Positions 1 to 8,151 of a stretch of 64,000 bases of DNA are shown one piece after another (positions within the stretch are counted from its first letter, which is position 1; every line of letters begins with the position of its first letter). The notes beneath the pieces were generated by a model. That model searched no databases and was not told the DNA's origin. It saw only the letters and a list, made by a program, of their open reading frames with translations. The stretch is from the NCBI RefSeq assembly GCF_013415845.1, contig NZ_CP058907.1, positions 3,720,001-3,784,000 on the forward strand, in the 5' to 3' direction. Origin of the DNA: Rhodopseudomonas palustris. GTDB taxonomy: Bacteria > Pseudomonadota > Alphaproteobacteria > Rhizobiales > Xanthobacteraceae. The position numbers and the translations under genes were made by a program.

Positions 1-29
1 CCAACAGCGTGGCTGGCATTGCTCGGGAT

Positions 30-143
30 TCAGTGCCGCGAGGCAAGTGCCGCGGCGATACGGCCCTGGATGACGACGCCGAGCCAAATCACCAAGGTCG
101 ACAGCCCGGCCGCGGCCACTACCAGTAAGTCGGTCTCGCTCAT
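30..143 (-). CDS. small single-pass membrane protein (37 aa)
   Basis: The 37-residue product begins MSETDLLVVAAAGLSTLV and is almost entirely one hydrophobic helix, followed by a short basic tail (residues 29-37). The start was chosen because GGAGG lies 8 bases upstream; a longer reading from 224 adds an arginine-rich segment with no ribosome site. I do not recognise a family. Its size, the single transmembrane helix and a good ribosome binding site argue for a real small membrane protein, but function is unknown. Confidence 0.5.
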   Translation of the reverse strand: MSETDLLVVAAAGLSTLVIWLGVVIQGRIAAALASRH

Positions 144-300
144 CGGATCAGTCCTCCGCAAGGACGGTCGCGGCAGCCCGGTAATAGCTACCGCCTCGGC
201 GGCGTCGCATCCGCGGCGCCGCAACTTGCGCGATTATTGCTGCACGGCGCGGGCCGGCTTTGATGCCGGTCAACCGCGGCGGCGGCAGGCATTCCAGCGC

Positions 301-408
301 TCACAGCCACCGCACCAGGACGGTGAGATTGACCGCACAGGCCCCCAGCAATGCCAGGGTGAGGCCGAACGGAGCGCTATCGATGCGGGTTTTCAGGATC
401 GTCGTCAT
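301..408 (-). CDS. small single-pass membrane protein (35 aa)
   Basis: Reading from the ATG at 408 gives 35 residues: a short basic head (MTTILKTRIDSAPFG) and then one hydrophobic helix ending VRWL. An in-frame ATG at 426 would add six residues; neither start has a strong ribosome site. A TTAA-N7-TAAA motif lies about 57-72 bases upstream of 426. The protein follows the same plan as the neighbouring 37-residue product, but I know no family and the call rests on composition only. Confidence 0.35.
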   Translation of the reverse strand: MTTILKTRIDSAPFGLTLALLGACAVNLTVLVRWL

Positions 409-482
409 GTTGGAACCCGATGTCATGACCGGACCATCGGGTGATTCTAGCCGTGGAGTCCCAAGCGATATTTTTCGCCGGA

Positions 483-497
483 TTTAACCCTCGTTAA
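483..497. promoter_or_regulatory. CtrA-like motif (7 of 8 match)
   Basis: The bases read TTTA-N7-TTAA, one mismatch from the alphaproteobacterial CtrA consensus TTAA-N7-TTAA. It sits upstream of the small membrane protein at 301-408. Single near-matches occur by chance, so weight comes only from the recurrence described in the findings. Confidence 0.3.
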
Positions 498-609
498 CCT
501 TCGATTCCCGACTCCCGGCCCGCTTCCGGCTGGCGCAAAAAAGCCGACGCTGAGGCCGGCCTTGAAGCTACGATTCGTGAGGCGGGAGAGGGACTTGGCC
601 GGTCCCCGA

Positions 610-1332
610 TCAGTATTTGGCAACCGCCGGACCACCCCAGCCAAAGCGGTAATTGATACCGGCCTTGACGGTGTGTTCGTCGTTGCGGAACGAGGTGCCG
701 ACCACGTCCGCCGGACCGCCGGTGAAGGTGGTGTCGCCGAACTTGTAGTACTGGTACTCGACCTTGGCCGACCAGCTCGGCGCGAACATGTATTCGAGGC
801 CGGCGCCGACCGTGTAGCCGTCGTTGCGGCTGCCGCTGGTGGTGTAGCCGGACGGCACGCCGCCGAGCGACGCGACGCTGAGATCGCTGTCGCGCCAGGC
901 GTAACCGCCCTTGGCGTAAACCAGCGTCGGCCCCCAGGCGTAGCCGAGTCGGCCAGTGACCGACCCGAGGCCCCGGGTATCTTCGGTCGCGGTGCTGCCG
1001 CCGGGGAAGATCACGCCGGTGTTGTTCGACGACATCCAACTATACTGGGCTTCGATACCGATCACCCAGTTGGTGGCGAACTGATAGTCCGCGCCGCCCT
1101 GGACACCGCCGAAGAAGCGGCCGGAGTTGCCGGTGATGTTGTTATCGCCGGCCCAGGCGCCACCGACGTGGCCGCCGACATAGAAGCCGGTCCAGTTGTA
1201 AACCACCTCGGGCGCCGTGTAGGCGGGCGCGGCCTTGGTGTAGGGGCGCGGCGGCAGGTCGGCCGCGAAGGCGGGAGCGGAGAGCGCGATCACCGCCGCT
1301 GCGCCGAGCAGAGTGTTCTTCATCGTCTTCAT
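610..1332 (-). CDS. outer membrane beta-barrel protein, Omp25/Omp31-RopB type
   Basis: This 240-residue protein has a clear Sec signal peptide ending APAFAADLP, then a tyrosine- and proline-rich linker and NWTGFYVGGHVGGAWAG, the signature opening of the rhizobial/Brucella Omp25-Omp31 family. Glycine-rich alternating strands follow and it ends GINYRFGWGG(P)AVAKY, giving a small eight-stranded barrel of usual length for the family. The start at 1332 has GAGGGA at the right spacing; the same frame stays open far upstream but that part overlaps the lipoprotein gene and is not coding. Members are abundant structural outer membrane proteins; no channel substrate can be deduced. Confidence 0.9.
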   Translation of the reverse strand: MKTMKNTLLGAAAVIALSAPAFAADLPPRPYTKAAPAYTAPEVVYNWTGFYVGGHVGGAWAGDNNITGNSGRFFGGVQGGADYQFATNWVIGIEAQYSWMSSNNTGVIFPGGSTATEDTRGLGSVTGRLGYAWGPTLVYAKGGYAWRDSDLSVASLGGVPSGYTTSGSRNDGYTVGAGLEYMFAPSWSAKVEYQYYKFGDTTFTGGPADVVGTSFRNDEHTVKAGINYRFGWGGPAVAKY

Positions 1333-1511
1333 CGTCGTCCCTCTTTCGATGCGTTCCGATGTGCTCAAAACAGCATGGCAATCGTTTGGTTGCCCGATGG
1401 CGACGGCGTAGCAATCATTCAGCAGGACTGTGACGACGCCGCAACACTCGGGAACCCGTCCCTGCCAGGCCGGCATCAGATTAGTCGCGGCAGATTGCGA
1501 TCCGGTCGGGA

Positions 1512-1931
1512 TCAGCGCGACAATTTTTCCAGCTCGGGAAACGGCGCATAAACGACGCCGGTGCACAGCTCGCCGGCGTGCGGCGCGACGCGGTCGAGCC
1601 GGCCGTCGACATGGACGATCGCCATGTCCTGCAGCGTGCCGCCGCGCGGGGTGAAGCGCAGGCACGACACCCAGCGCACCCGGCCGTCGACCGGGCGCTG
1701 CACCGGCTCGGCCATCGCGGCATCGCGCAGGCCCGACGGGTTGTTGAGATAGGTGCGCAGGAAGGCCGGGATCTCGCTGCGATAGTTCACCGGAAACGGC
1801 TGCGGCGGATCGGTATCGAACGACATCGAGCCGCCGATCGCGCAGGCGCCGAGCAGCGCCGCGAGCGGCAGCGTCAAGGCGGCGCGCAGCGGGCGCAGTG
1901 AGGTCGGCAATGGGATCGCGGGACGGCGCAT
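1512..1931 (-). CDS. hypothetical lipoprotein
   Basis: A 139-residue protein with a basic N-terminus, a hydrophobic stretch and the lipobox LLGAC, so lipid attachment at Cys30 is expected. The mature part has no domain I recognise; it contains a compact RWVSCLRFTP...GGTLQDMAIVHVDGRLD region that looks like a small beta-rich fold, with two further cysteines. It is transcribed in the same direction as the outer membrane protein downstream, with 179 bases between, so it probably has its own transcript. Confidence 0.7.
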   Translation of the reverse strand: MRRPAIPLPTSLRPLRAALTLPLAALLGACAIGGSMSFDTDPPQPFPVNYRSEIPAFLRTYLNNPSGLRDAAMAEPVQRPVDGRVRWVSCLRFTPRGGTLQDMAIVHVDGRLDRVAPHAGELCTGVVYAPFPELEKLSR

Positions 1932-2023
1932 GCCTCATGCAATAGCGCGCCGGGCGGCGAAATCAATCGCCCGCCGTGCCGCGAGGGGAAGCGCGGCGCG
2001 GCGGGCGTTGGGACGGCTGAAGA

Positions 2024-2320
2024 TCAGCCGCGCTTCGGCGCGATGTGGCGGATCGACGCCTTGGACAGATGCTGCTTGGCGACCGGCTGCTTCATCGCCT
2101 GGTGCTTGGCGTGATGCTTGGAGGCGTGGTGCTTGCCGACGTGGCGCTGGGCGTGATGCTTGCCGGCCTGCTTCTGCACCGGAGCGGCCTGCGCGGTCTT
2201 GCCGGCCGGCGCGGTCTGGGTGGTGGCCGGCGCGGCCGGGGTCTTGTCGGCCGAGGCGGCGAGCGCCGGGGCGGCCAGCATCGAAACGGCAACGAGCGCG
2301 GCGGACAGGGTCTTGATCAT
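2024..2320 (-). CDS. secreted histidine/lysine-rich small protein
   Basis: The 98-residue product has a Sec signal peptide (MIKTLSAALVAVSMLAAPALAASA), an Ala/Thr/Pro/Gln spacer, and then a tail of repeated basic units such as GKHHAQRH, GKHHASKHH and AKHQAMK (residues 54-85). Nine or more histidines in about 30 residues suggest metal or polyanion binding in the periplasm, but this is inference from composition. Similar KHHA-rich secreted proteins are common in Bradyrhizobium relatives. The ribosome site upstream of 2320 is GGAG. Confidence 0.7.
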   Translation of the reverse strand: MIKTLSAALVAVSMLAAPALAASADKTPAAPATTQTAPAGKTAQAAPVQKQAGKHHAQRHVGKHHASKHHAKHQAMKQPVAKQHLSKASIRHIAPKRG

Positions 2321-2626
2321 GGTGGGTCTCCTTCAAGAGGCGGTTCGAAATTCGCTTGATCCGAACGCGGGGCCGGAGCGGCCGGGTGCTCGATCACGGT
2401 GCCAACCCTAGATCCGCGGCACTGAACCGCACCTGACGGCCGCCGATGGCTTCCGTTCATCAGCATGAATTGTTGGTCATGCACGCTGGCACCGCGCTGG
2501 CGCCACCGGCCTCCTCGCCTGCTCGCCTCGACACCCCTCGGCAGGTCGTATAGACCGGCGACGGTGAGAGGCGGCCGGCACCATGATCGCCTGTCAGCTG
2601 ACCGCCGCCGTCAGAGGCCGCTTTCG
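2321..2626. other. intergenic region, divergent promoters expected
   Basis: No convincing gene is seen. The region must carry the promoters of the histidine-rich protein (leftward) and NAD kinase (rightward). The NAD kinase frame stays open from 2465 but that part lacks a ribosome site and family similarity. Confidence 0.4.
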
Positions 2627-3451
2627 ATGAGCACGTTCGCGCGGCAAGGCCGCGACCCTTCGCCCCGCCCCGCATCGCCGCGCATCGCGACCGACCGCAT
2701 CGCCTTCGTCGCCTCCACCAGCGCCGAGGCGCAGGCCGCGATGGCACAGCTGGTGCAGCTCTACGGCAATGCCGAGCCGCACGAGGCCGATGTCGTGGTC
2801 GCGCTCGGGGGCGACGGCCTGATGCTGCAGACGCTGCATCAGCAGATGCACAGCGGCAAGCCGATCTACGGCATGCATCGCGGCACCGTCGGCTTCCTGA
2901 TGAACGAGTATTCGACGGTCGATCTGCGCGCCCGCCTCGCCGCCGCGCGCGAGACCGTGATCCATCCGCTATTGATGCGCGCCACCGACATCTACGGCGA
3001 GGTGCACATCCATCACGCCATCAACGAGGTCTCGCTGTTTCGCCAGAGCCATCAGGCCGCGCGGCTGCGGATCTCGATCGACGAGCGCGAGCGGATGAGC
3101 GAGCTGGTCGCCGACGGCATCATGGTCGCGACCCCGGCGGGCTCCACCGCCTACAATCTGTCGGCGCAGGGACCGATCTTGCCGATCAATGCCCAGCTGC
3201 TGGCGCTGACCCCGATCTCGGCGTTCCGCCCGCGCCGCTGGCGCGGCGCGCTGCTGCCCGACACCGCCTACGTGGTGATCGACGCGCTCGAAGTCGACAA
3301 GCGCCCGGTCGCCGCCGTCGCCGACCACGACGAAGCCCGCGACGTCCGCCGCGTCGAAGTGATTTCCGACAAGACCATCGCGATGCGGATGCTGTTCGAT
3401 CCGGGCCACAGCCTGGAAGAGCGGATTCTGAGCGAGCAGTTTGGGTACTAA
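2627..3451 (+). CDS. nadK: NAD kinase
   Basis: This 274-residue protein phosphorylates NAD to NADP in the cytosol. It carries the family hallmarks: [13 protein letters not shown] (GGDG nucleotide motif, about residues 60-70), the [13 protein letters not shown] loop, INEVSLFR, and the [17 protein letters not shown] segment that binds NAD. The C-terminal part [18 protein letters not shown] is typical of alphaproteobacterial members. The ATG at 2627 was chosen because AGAGG lies nine bases upstream and the protein then begins close to DRIAFVAS, the usual first strand. It stands alone. Confidence 0.93.
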   Translation: MSTFARQGRDPSPRPASPRIATDRIAFVASTSAEAQAAMAQLVQLYGNAEPHEADVVVALGGDGLMLQTLHQQMHSGKPIYGMHRGTVGFLMNEYSTVDLRARLAAARETVIHPLLMRATDIYGEVHIHHAINEVSLFRQSHQAARLRISIDERERMSELVADGIMVATPAGSTAYNLSAQGPILPINAQLLALTPISAFRPRRWRGALLPDTAYVVIDALEVDKRPVAAVADHDEARDVRRVEVISDKTIAMRMLFDPGHSLEERILSEQFGY

Positions 3452-3513
3452 GCCCGCCGGCTCGCTACTTGCGCGCAGCCTGAGGTGACTACCCGCCTTA
3501 CACCTCTGTCGAG

Positions 3514-3549
3514 ATTCCGGGTTCGCGAGCGTTGCTCGCGCCCCGGAAT
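3514..3549. repeat. REP-like palindrome, GC-rich family
   Basis: An inverted repeat framed by ATTCCGG and CCGGAAT with an inner GCGAGC/GCTCGC arm. The same unit recurs at 4505-4540, 17875-17914 and 17949-17989, in both orientations, always between genes. It resembles dispersed intergenic REP elements. Confidence 0.7.
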
Positions 3550-3621
3550 GACGTGGGGAGAGGCCGCGCGGTGCAACTCCTGTTGCCGTCCCTGAATAGT
3601 TGCGGGTCTAGCCGCATCCCG

Positions 3622-4326
3622 TTACACCGCCCGCGTCAGGCCGCCGTCCACCCGGATGTTCTGCCCGGTGATGTAGGCGGCGCCGTCGGAGGCGAGGAAG
3701 GCGATGGTGGCGGCGATTTCGGCGCTGGTGCCGTAGCGCTTCATCGGCACCGTGTCGCGGCGCTGTTCGGTGGCCGGCAGGCTGTCGATCCAGCCGGGCA
3801 GCACGTTGTTCATCCGGACGTTGTCGGCGGCGTAGTGGTCGGCGAAGATCTTGGTGTAGGCGGCGAGCCCGGCCCGCGCCACCGCCGAGGTCGGAAACAT
3901 CGCGCTCGGCTCGAACGCCCAGGCGGTCGAGATGTTGATGATGGCGCCGGCCTTCTGCTGCAGCATGATCGGCGCCACCAGCCGCGTCGCGCGGACAACG
4001 TTGAGGAAATAGACGTCGAGCCCCTGATGCCACTGCTCGTCGGTGATCTCGAGGATCGGCGCGCGCGGGCCGTGGCCGGCGCTGTTGACCAGCACATCGA
4101 TGCGGCCCCACTGCGCCATCGCCTGATCGACCAGGCGCCTCAGATCGTCGTTCGACTGGTTCGATCCGGTGACGCCGAAGCCGCCGAGCTCGCGCGCCAG
4201 CGCTTCACCCTTGCCAGACGACGACAGCACCGCGACGCGGAAGCCGTCCGCGGCCAGCCGGCGCGCCGCCGCAGCTCCCATGCCGCTACCGCCCGCGGTG
4301 ATCAGGGCTACTTTGTCGACTGCCAT
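3622..4326 (-). CDS. SDR-family protein lacking the YxxxK catalytic pair
   Basis: The 234-residue product is a Rossmann-fold short-chain dehydrogenase/reductase: GGSGMG cofactor loop near residue 12, NSAG at 81-84, the INIST strand with Ser133, and the C-terminal GQNIRVDGGLT. The canonical Tyr and Lys are missing: aligned to the usual YxxxK-AGL segment, residues 147-151 read S-A-V-A-R followed by AGLAAYTK. It may use a different mechanism or be a binding protein. The start at 4326 has GGAGG six bases upstream; a longer frame to 4431 has no support. It is not in an operon, and the substrate is unknown. Confidence 0.8.
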   Translation of the reverse strand: MAVDKVALITAGGSGMGAAAARRLAADGFRVAVLSSSGKGEALARELGGFGVTGSNQSNDDLRRLVDQAMAQWGRIDVLVNSAGHGPRAPILEITDEQWHQGLDVYFLNVVRATRLVAPIMLQQKAGAIINISTAWAFEPSAMFPTSAVARAGLAAYTKIFADHYAADNVRMNNVLPGWIDSLPATEQRRDTVPMKRYGTSAEIAATIAFLASDGAAYITGQNIRVDGGLTRAV

Positions 4327-4504
4327 GCTTTGCCTCCGTCTGCTGCTCCAGCGGGCCGGCACCGGTCTGCCCCGCGCGTGATAGCAGCAACGGCACGCCG
4401 CGCGAACGACTCTGCGCCGTGGCGCGATCACAAAGCAATCAGAGACGGAGGATGTGGGATTTATGATGCGACGGGGCGCATGGTCATGCCGTGCGCGACA
4501 AGAG

Positions 4505-4540
4505 ATTCCGGGTTCGCGCGCTTTGCGCGCGCCCCGGAAT
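4505..4540. repeat. REP-like palindrome
   Basis: Second copy of the ATTCCGG...CCGGAAT inverted repeat, with GCGCGC inner arms instead of GCGAGC, lying behind the 58-residue membrane protein gene. Confidence 0.7.
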
Positions 4541-4589
4541 GACTTGGGGAGAGGTTGTCCGCGCCGCGCGAAAAACGCAGGTCGGGCGA

Positions 4590-4766
4590 TCAGCCCTTCT
4601 TGCTGCGCACCGGCACCGGTTGCGGGACGAGCTCGGTCAGGGTGGTCAGGGCGGAGACGGTGCTACGCAGACGGTTGATGCGGCGGGTGTAGTTGAACAT
4701 CAGTCCGGCGAGGAACGCGCTGCAGATCAGCGTGAACACTGCGAACGCTACGACGTCGTCACCCAT
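4590..4766 (-). CDS. small membrane protein (58 aa)
   Basis: The product begins MGDDVVAFAVFTLICSAFLAGL, one transmembrane helix with the short N-terminus probably outside, followed by a basic, threonine-rich cytoplasmic tail ending PVRSKKG. A good ribosome site (AAGGGACG) precedes the ATG at 4766. No family is recognised; the regular composition and the ribosome site make it a credible gene. Confidence 0.55.
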   Translation of the reverse strand: MGDDVVAFAVFTLICSAFLAGLMFNYTRRINRLRSTVSALTTLTELVPQPVPVRSKKG

Positions 4767-5129
4767 GGTCGTCCCTTTCCTTGATGAGCACGGCCGCTGG
4801 CAGACGGGCCGCGTGGCGCGCAGGCCGGCTGGGACAGCCGGCTGCGTCGCTGCATGAACGATACATGATGCTAGGCGCCGGAATCATAATCATGAATGAC
4901 CGGGAACAACCGATCGCCGCTTCGATGCGTCTGTCGTGTGCGATGGATAATCGCTGATTAAGCGATCTGTTGTGCAGTGCAGCGCAACGAGGGAGCACAC
5001 GTCAAGCGTGACGCACTGCTAGGCGGCGCGAGCGACGTGCGCTGCGGCGACCTCTATCAGCAAGCGGGATGTCGGGGAGCGATCGTGCCGCGGACGGTCC
5101 GGCCGGTGCGGGGCGTGATCGCATCGAAG
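4767..5129. other. intergenic region without recognisable gene
   Basis: The region carries the upstream part of the 58-residue membrane protein gene. The A+T-richer part around 4855-4960 could hold its promoter, but no clear -35/-10 pair stands out. Confidence 0.35.
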
Positions 5130-5315
5130 CTACTCGTGATAGAACGGCCCGTGCGGCTCGGTCAGCGAGTGGTCCCACGGCATCGCGCGGTGGGTCACCG
5201 CCTCGCAGGTCGTGCATTTGTATTCCCGCACCTGATAGCCCTGCACCAGCGGCCGATTGCCGATCAGCTCCAGCGGAAGGTTGCAGGTCGGGCAATGCGG
5301 GGTGGTCGTGGTCAT
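5130..5315 (-). CDS. small zinc-ribbon protein
   Basis: A 61-residue protein with two CxxC knuckles, CPTC near residue 8 and CTTC near residue 36, separated by about 25 residues: the layout of a zinc ribbon. The rest is soluble and ends DHSLTEPHGPFYHE. The ATG at 5315 was preferred over one three codons upstream because GGATGG stands five bases before it. Zinc binding is inferred from the cysteine pattern; the role is unknown, with nucleic acid or protein contact most likely. Confidence 0.65.
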   Translation of the reverse strand: MTTTTPHCPTCNLPLELIGNRPLVQGYQVREYKCTTCEAVTHRAMPWDHSLTEPHGPFYHE

Positions 5316-5496
5316 GCGCGCCATCCGAATCAGTACAGTCCCTAGTCGGCACGATTTCGGGTTCCACCGCCACTGCGATCTCGCAGCGCCGGATTCGCCA
5401 AAGGTGCGATATCCGGTCGCAGCCGAAAGTCGCCCCCTCGCCGGCGGCCTGCCCGCCCGGGGCCCTCAACCCTTCCTTAACGACGCGCCGCTATCG

Positions 5497-5511
5497 TTAA
5501 CGCAACGTTTA
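5497..5511 (+). promoter_or_regulatory. CtrA-like motif (7 of 8 match)
   Basis: TTAA-N7-TTTA, ending 28 bases before the start codon of the response regulator gene, within the range where CtrA-controlled promoters lie. Confidence 0.4.
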
Positions 5512-5539
5512 TCGGCGCACAGCGCTCCCGGGCCGGGCC

Positions 5540-6085
5540 ATGTATCGGATCGACTTCAACAAGCTGCGCTTCCTGATTTGCGACGACAATCCGCACATGC
5601 GGCGCATCCTGCGCACGCTGCTGCACTCGTTCGGCACCCGCGAAGTCTATGAGGCCGAAGACGGCGCCACCGCGCTGGAAATGTACAGCCACTATTCGCC
5701 CGACATCCTGATCACCGATTGGGAGATGCCGATCTTCGACGGGCTGGAGCTGGCGCAGATGATCCGGCAGCCGGAGGCCAAGGGCAATCCGTATGCGCCG
5801 ATCATCATGCTGACCGCGCATTCGGAAAAGCGCCGCGTCACGCTGGCGCGCGATGCCGGCGTCACCGAATTCCTCGCCAAGCCGATCTCGTCGAAGGGGC
5901 TGTATCAGCGCATCCTCAACGTGGTGGCGAGCCCGCGCCCGTTCATCCGCACCCGCAATTACTTCGGCCCCGACCGCCGCCGCAACACCACCGCCGGCTA
6001 TATCGGCCCGGAGCGGCGCCACGGCGGCGAAGCGGACATCATCCAGCAGCCGTCGCTGCTCGATAAGGCCCGGGTCAACACCTAG
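5540..6085 (+). CDS. response regulator, CheY-like receiver with basic tail
   Basis: Residues 8-125 form a receiver domain with the acidic pair D15-D16, phosphorylation site D60 in LITDWEMP, T92 and K114 (FLAKPIS). There is no DNA-binding output domain; residues 130-181 form a basic, low-complexity tail (FGPDRRRN, IGPERRHGG). It is followed 17 bases later by an Hpt-domain protein, so the two probably form one phosphorelay module. A CtrA-like motif precedes it. Receiver-only proteins of this kind signal by protein contact, for example to motility or general stress partners; the partner here is not visible. Confidence 0.88.
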   Translation: MYRIDFNKLRFLICDDNPHMRRILRTLLHSFGTREVYEAEDGATALEMYSHYSPDILITDWEMPIFDGLELAQMIRQPEAKGNPYAPIIMLTAHSEKRRVTLARDAGVTEFLAKPISSKGLYQRILNVVASPRPFIRTRNYFGPDRRRNTTAGYIGPERRHGGEADIIQQPSLLDKARVNT

Positions 6086-6102
6086 CAGGCGTTTCGACAG
6101 CC

Positions 6103-6693
6103 ATGAGCAAGCCACGCCCCGGCGACATTCAGGTCGCGACCTTCCCGACCCATCAGGTGATCACCCAGGCCAACCCGCTGCGCCGCGCGATGCGGCGGCT
6201 GGCCGAGGACGCCCCAGCGGAGACCGCCGACGATCCGGTGGCACGCGCCGAAGCCGCGCTGGCGTCGCTGTCCGGCGAGTTCGGCGACTGGATGGCCGAG
6301 GAATGCCAGCGGCTCGCCGCCGCCCATGCCGATCTGGTGCGTGACGGCGTCACCAAGGACAGCCGCGCCGCACTGTTTCGCGCCGCCCACGACATCAAGG
6401 GCGACGCCGCCACCTTCGGCTTTCCGGCCGCGGCCGCGACCGCCGCCAGCCTGTGCCGGATCATCGAGCACGCGCCCGATCTCGCCAAAGTCCCGGCCGA
6501 ACTGATCGCCAACCACGTCGCCGCGATCCAGGCGATCGTTCGCGAAGGCGCCGGCGGCCAGAAGTCCGAAGTGCAACGCGCGCTGAACCGCAAGCTGCGC
6601 GGCGTCGCCGACGATTACCTCGCCGCCGTCAACCGCGATCGCCCCGAACACCTCGAAGCCATCTTCGCCCCGAGCATCGCACCGGACGAGTAA
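6103..6693 (+). CDS. histidine phosphotransfer (Hpt) domain protein
   Basis: The 196-residue protein has a variable first 45 residues and then a helical Hpt bundle with the phosphorylated histidine in FRAAHDIKGDAATFGF (H96). It lies directly after the receiver protein, so phosphate transfer between the two is the natural reading. No kinase is encoded nearby, meaning the donor must be elsewhere. The ATG at 6103 follows the upstream stop closely, consistent with one transcript. Confidence 0.85.
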   Translation: MSKPRPGDIQVATFPTHQVITQANPLRRAMRRLAEDAPAETADDPVARAEAALASLSGEFGDWMAEECQRLAAAHADLVRDGVTKDSRAALFRAAHDIKGDAATFGFPAAAATAASLCRIIEHAPDLAKVPAELIANHVAAIQAIVREGAGGQKSEVQRALNRKLRGVADDYLAAVNRDRPEHLEAIFAPSIAPDE

Positions 6694-6697
6694 TGGT

Positions 6698-6740
6698 TTG
6701 TCATTCCGGGGCGCCGCGCAGCGCTTCCCGCGCGGCAAAC
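6698..6740. repeat. partial REP-like unit
   Basis: This segment begins with the same GTCATTCCGGGGCG half seen in the complete copies but the second half has diverged to GCGCTTCCCGCGCGG. It is a degenerate or differently ended member of the family. Confidence 0.4.
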
Positions 6741-6802
6741 CCGTCGCGTCTGAGCCTCCGCACCTCGTCGACCAGCTATCTGGCATCGCTTATCAACATG
6801 TC

Positions 6803-6915
6803 GTCCCCGCGTAGGCGGGGACCCATACGCCGCAGCATCTCGATTGAAGCCCTGCGTCAGCCACCTTCCCTCACTTGCGAAGCCAGGGGATATGGATCCC
6901 CGCCTGCGCGGGGAT
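6803..6915. repeat. paired GTCCCCGC / ATCCCCGC hairpins (BIME-like)
   Basis: Two perfect 8-bp hairpins with 4-base loops, GTCCCCGC-GTAG-GCGGGGAC at 6803-6822 and ATCCCCGC-CTGC-GCGGGGAT at 6896-6915, are spaced by about 73 bases. This is a second repeat family, distinct from the ATTCCGG units, lying between the convergent Hpt and DUF2336 genes where it may also limit read-through. Confidence 0.65.
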
Positions 6916-6981
6916 GACTCGAGGCGGAGTGGTTCAGCGCTAACTATGTTGGTGCGTGTAGCAATGCGACAGGGATTGGAC

Positions 6982-8151
6982 CTACGCCGCGACCGGCGCG
7001 TAGCGCCAGCTGGCTTCTTCGGCGATCACTTCGTCGCGCAGCGCGGCGGCTTCTTCGCGGGCGAATTCGGTGGCGAAGCGGCGCAGCAGGATCAACAGCG
7101 GACCGGCCGCATCCGGATCGGTCTCGCACTGGGTCAACACCCGCTCGACCATGCGGCGGCGGAGCCGTGCGGCGCTGGATTCATTGGCGACGAAGCCGAT
7201 CTCACGCTCGGCGGCGAGCGCGGCGCGGAACGCCGGGAAGACGGTTTCCGGCAGCCCGGCGCGGCCGAGCAGCGCATTGAGCGAAGCGCGGCCGCCGTCG
7301 GCGAGCAGCGCCGCGACCCGCGCCGGCGCAGTGCCGGAGAGCTCGGCGAGCGCGTGTTCGACCAGCAGGAGATTGCCGGATAGCAGCGCGCGCAGGATCA
7401 GTCCCGCGGTCAGCGTGCGGGTCTCGCACAGATGCCGCATCAACGCCGCCATGTCGGCGCCGCGGGCGCGCGCCGCGATCGCGATGGTGGAGCGATCCAT
7501 CGCCTCGCCGGTTGCGCGCGCGGCGCGGTCGGCGCTGAGCCAGCCGCGCGCCACCACGAATTGCTGCAAGGTGTCGGACAGCTTCGCCACCAGCGCCAGC
7601 CGCGTCGCCGCCGGCAGATCGGGCAGCGCCAGCATCGACTCGCGGATCGCGGCGAGATGGCCGTGGCGCTCGACGATGCGGTCCCAGGAGAACGGCGCCA
7701 GTTCGGCGTGCGGGTTTTCGATCAGCTCCAGCGCTGCGGCGGGTGAGCCGACCTCGGCGATCGCCGCGCACACCGCGGCGGGCAGTTGGAAACGCCGCGC
7801 CACCGCGCATTGCACGGCGTTGTCACCGGTGGCGACGATGTCGACCAGATCGGCATCGAGCAAGAGCGGCGAGAATTCCAGCACCGGCAGCGCCACCGAG
7901 GCCTGATCGGAAGCGAGTGCGCGCACGATCGTCGGCGGGGCGTCGGGATGGGATGCGAACACTTCGGCGATCGCCTGCCGCACCTGGGCAGCGGGATCAT
8001 CCAGCATCAGCAGCAGCGCGCCTTCGGCGGCGATGCGGTCGTCGATCGTGAGATCGGAAATCAACCAGGCGCGGGCGAGAGCGCGGGTGGCTTCGGCACG
8101 TTCGCCGGCCGGTGCGTGACGGATCCAACTGATGAACTGCCGAACAATCAT
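6982..8151 (-). CDS. DUF2336 family protein
   Basis: The 389-residue, alanine-rich, all-helical protein matches the alphaproteobacterial DUF2336 family: HEAT-like repeats from about residue 20 (DDRIAAEGALLLMLDDPAAQVRQAIAEVFA) and a conserved ending with ETDPDAAGPLLILLRR. No membrane segment or catalytic motif is seen. Family members in Caulobacter-type bacteria are linked to cell-cycle or stress signalling. Here it lies opposite a receiver/Hpt pair, and two CtrA-like motifs precede it. Confidence 0.8.
   Translation of the reverse strand: MIVRQFISWIRHAPAGERAEATRALARAWLISDLTIDDRIAAEGALLLMLDDPAAQVRQAIAEVFASHPDAPPTIVRALASDQASVALPVLEFSPLLLDADLVDIVATGDNAVQCAVARRFQLPAAVCAAIAEVGSPAAALELIENPHAELAPFSWDRIVERHGHLAAIRESMLALPDLPAATRLALVAKLSDTLQQFVVARGWLSADRAARATGEAMDRSTIAIAARARGADMAALMRHLCETRTLTAGLILRALLSGNLLLVEHALAELSGTAPARVAALLADGGRASLNALLGRAGLPETVFPAFRAALAAEREIGFVANESSAARLRRRMVERVLTQCETDPDAAGPLLILLRRFATEFAREEAAALRDEVIAEEASWRYAPVAA

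Noticed and set aside
1333..1938. Upstream extension of the outer membrane protein frame
   Set aside because: The added part overlaps the lipoprotein gene, lacks a ribosome site and would place a signal peptide in mid-protein.
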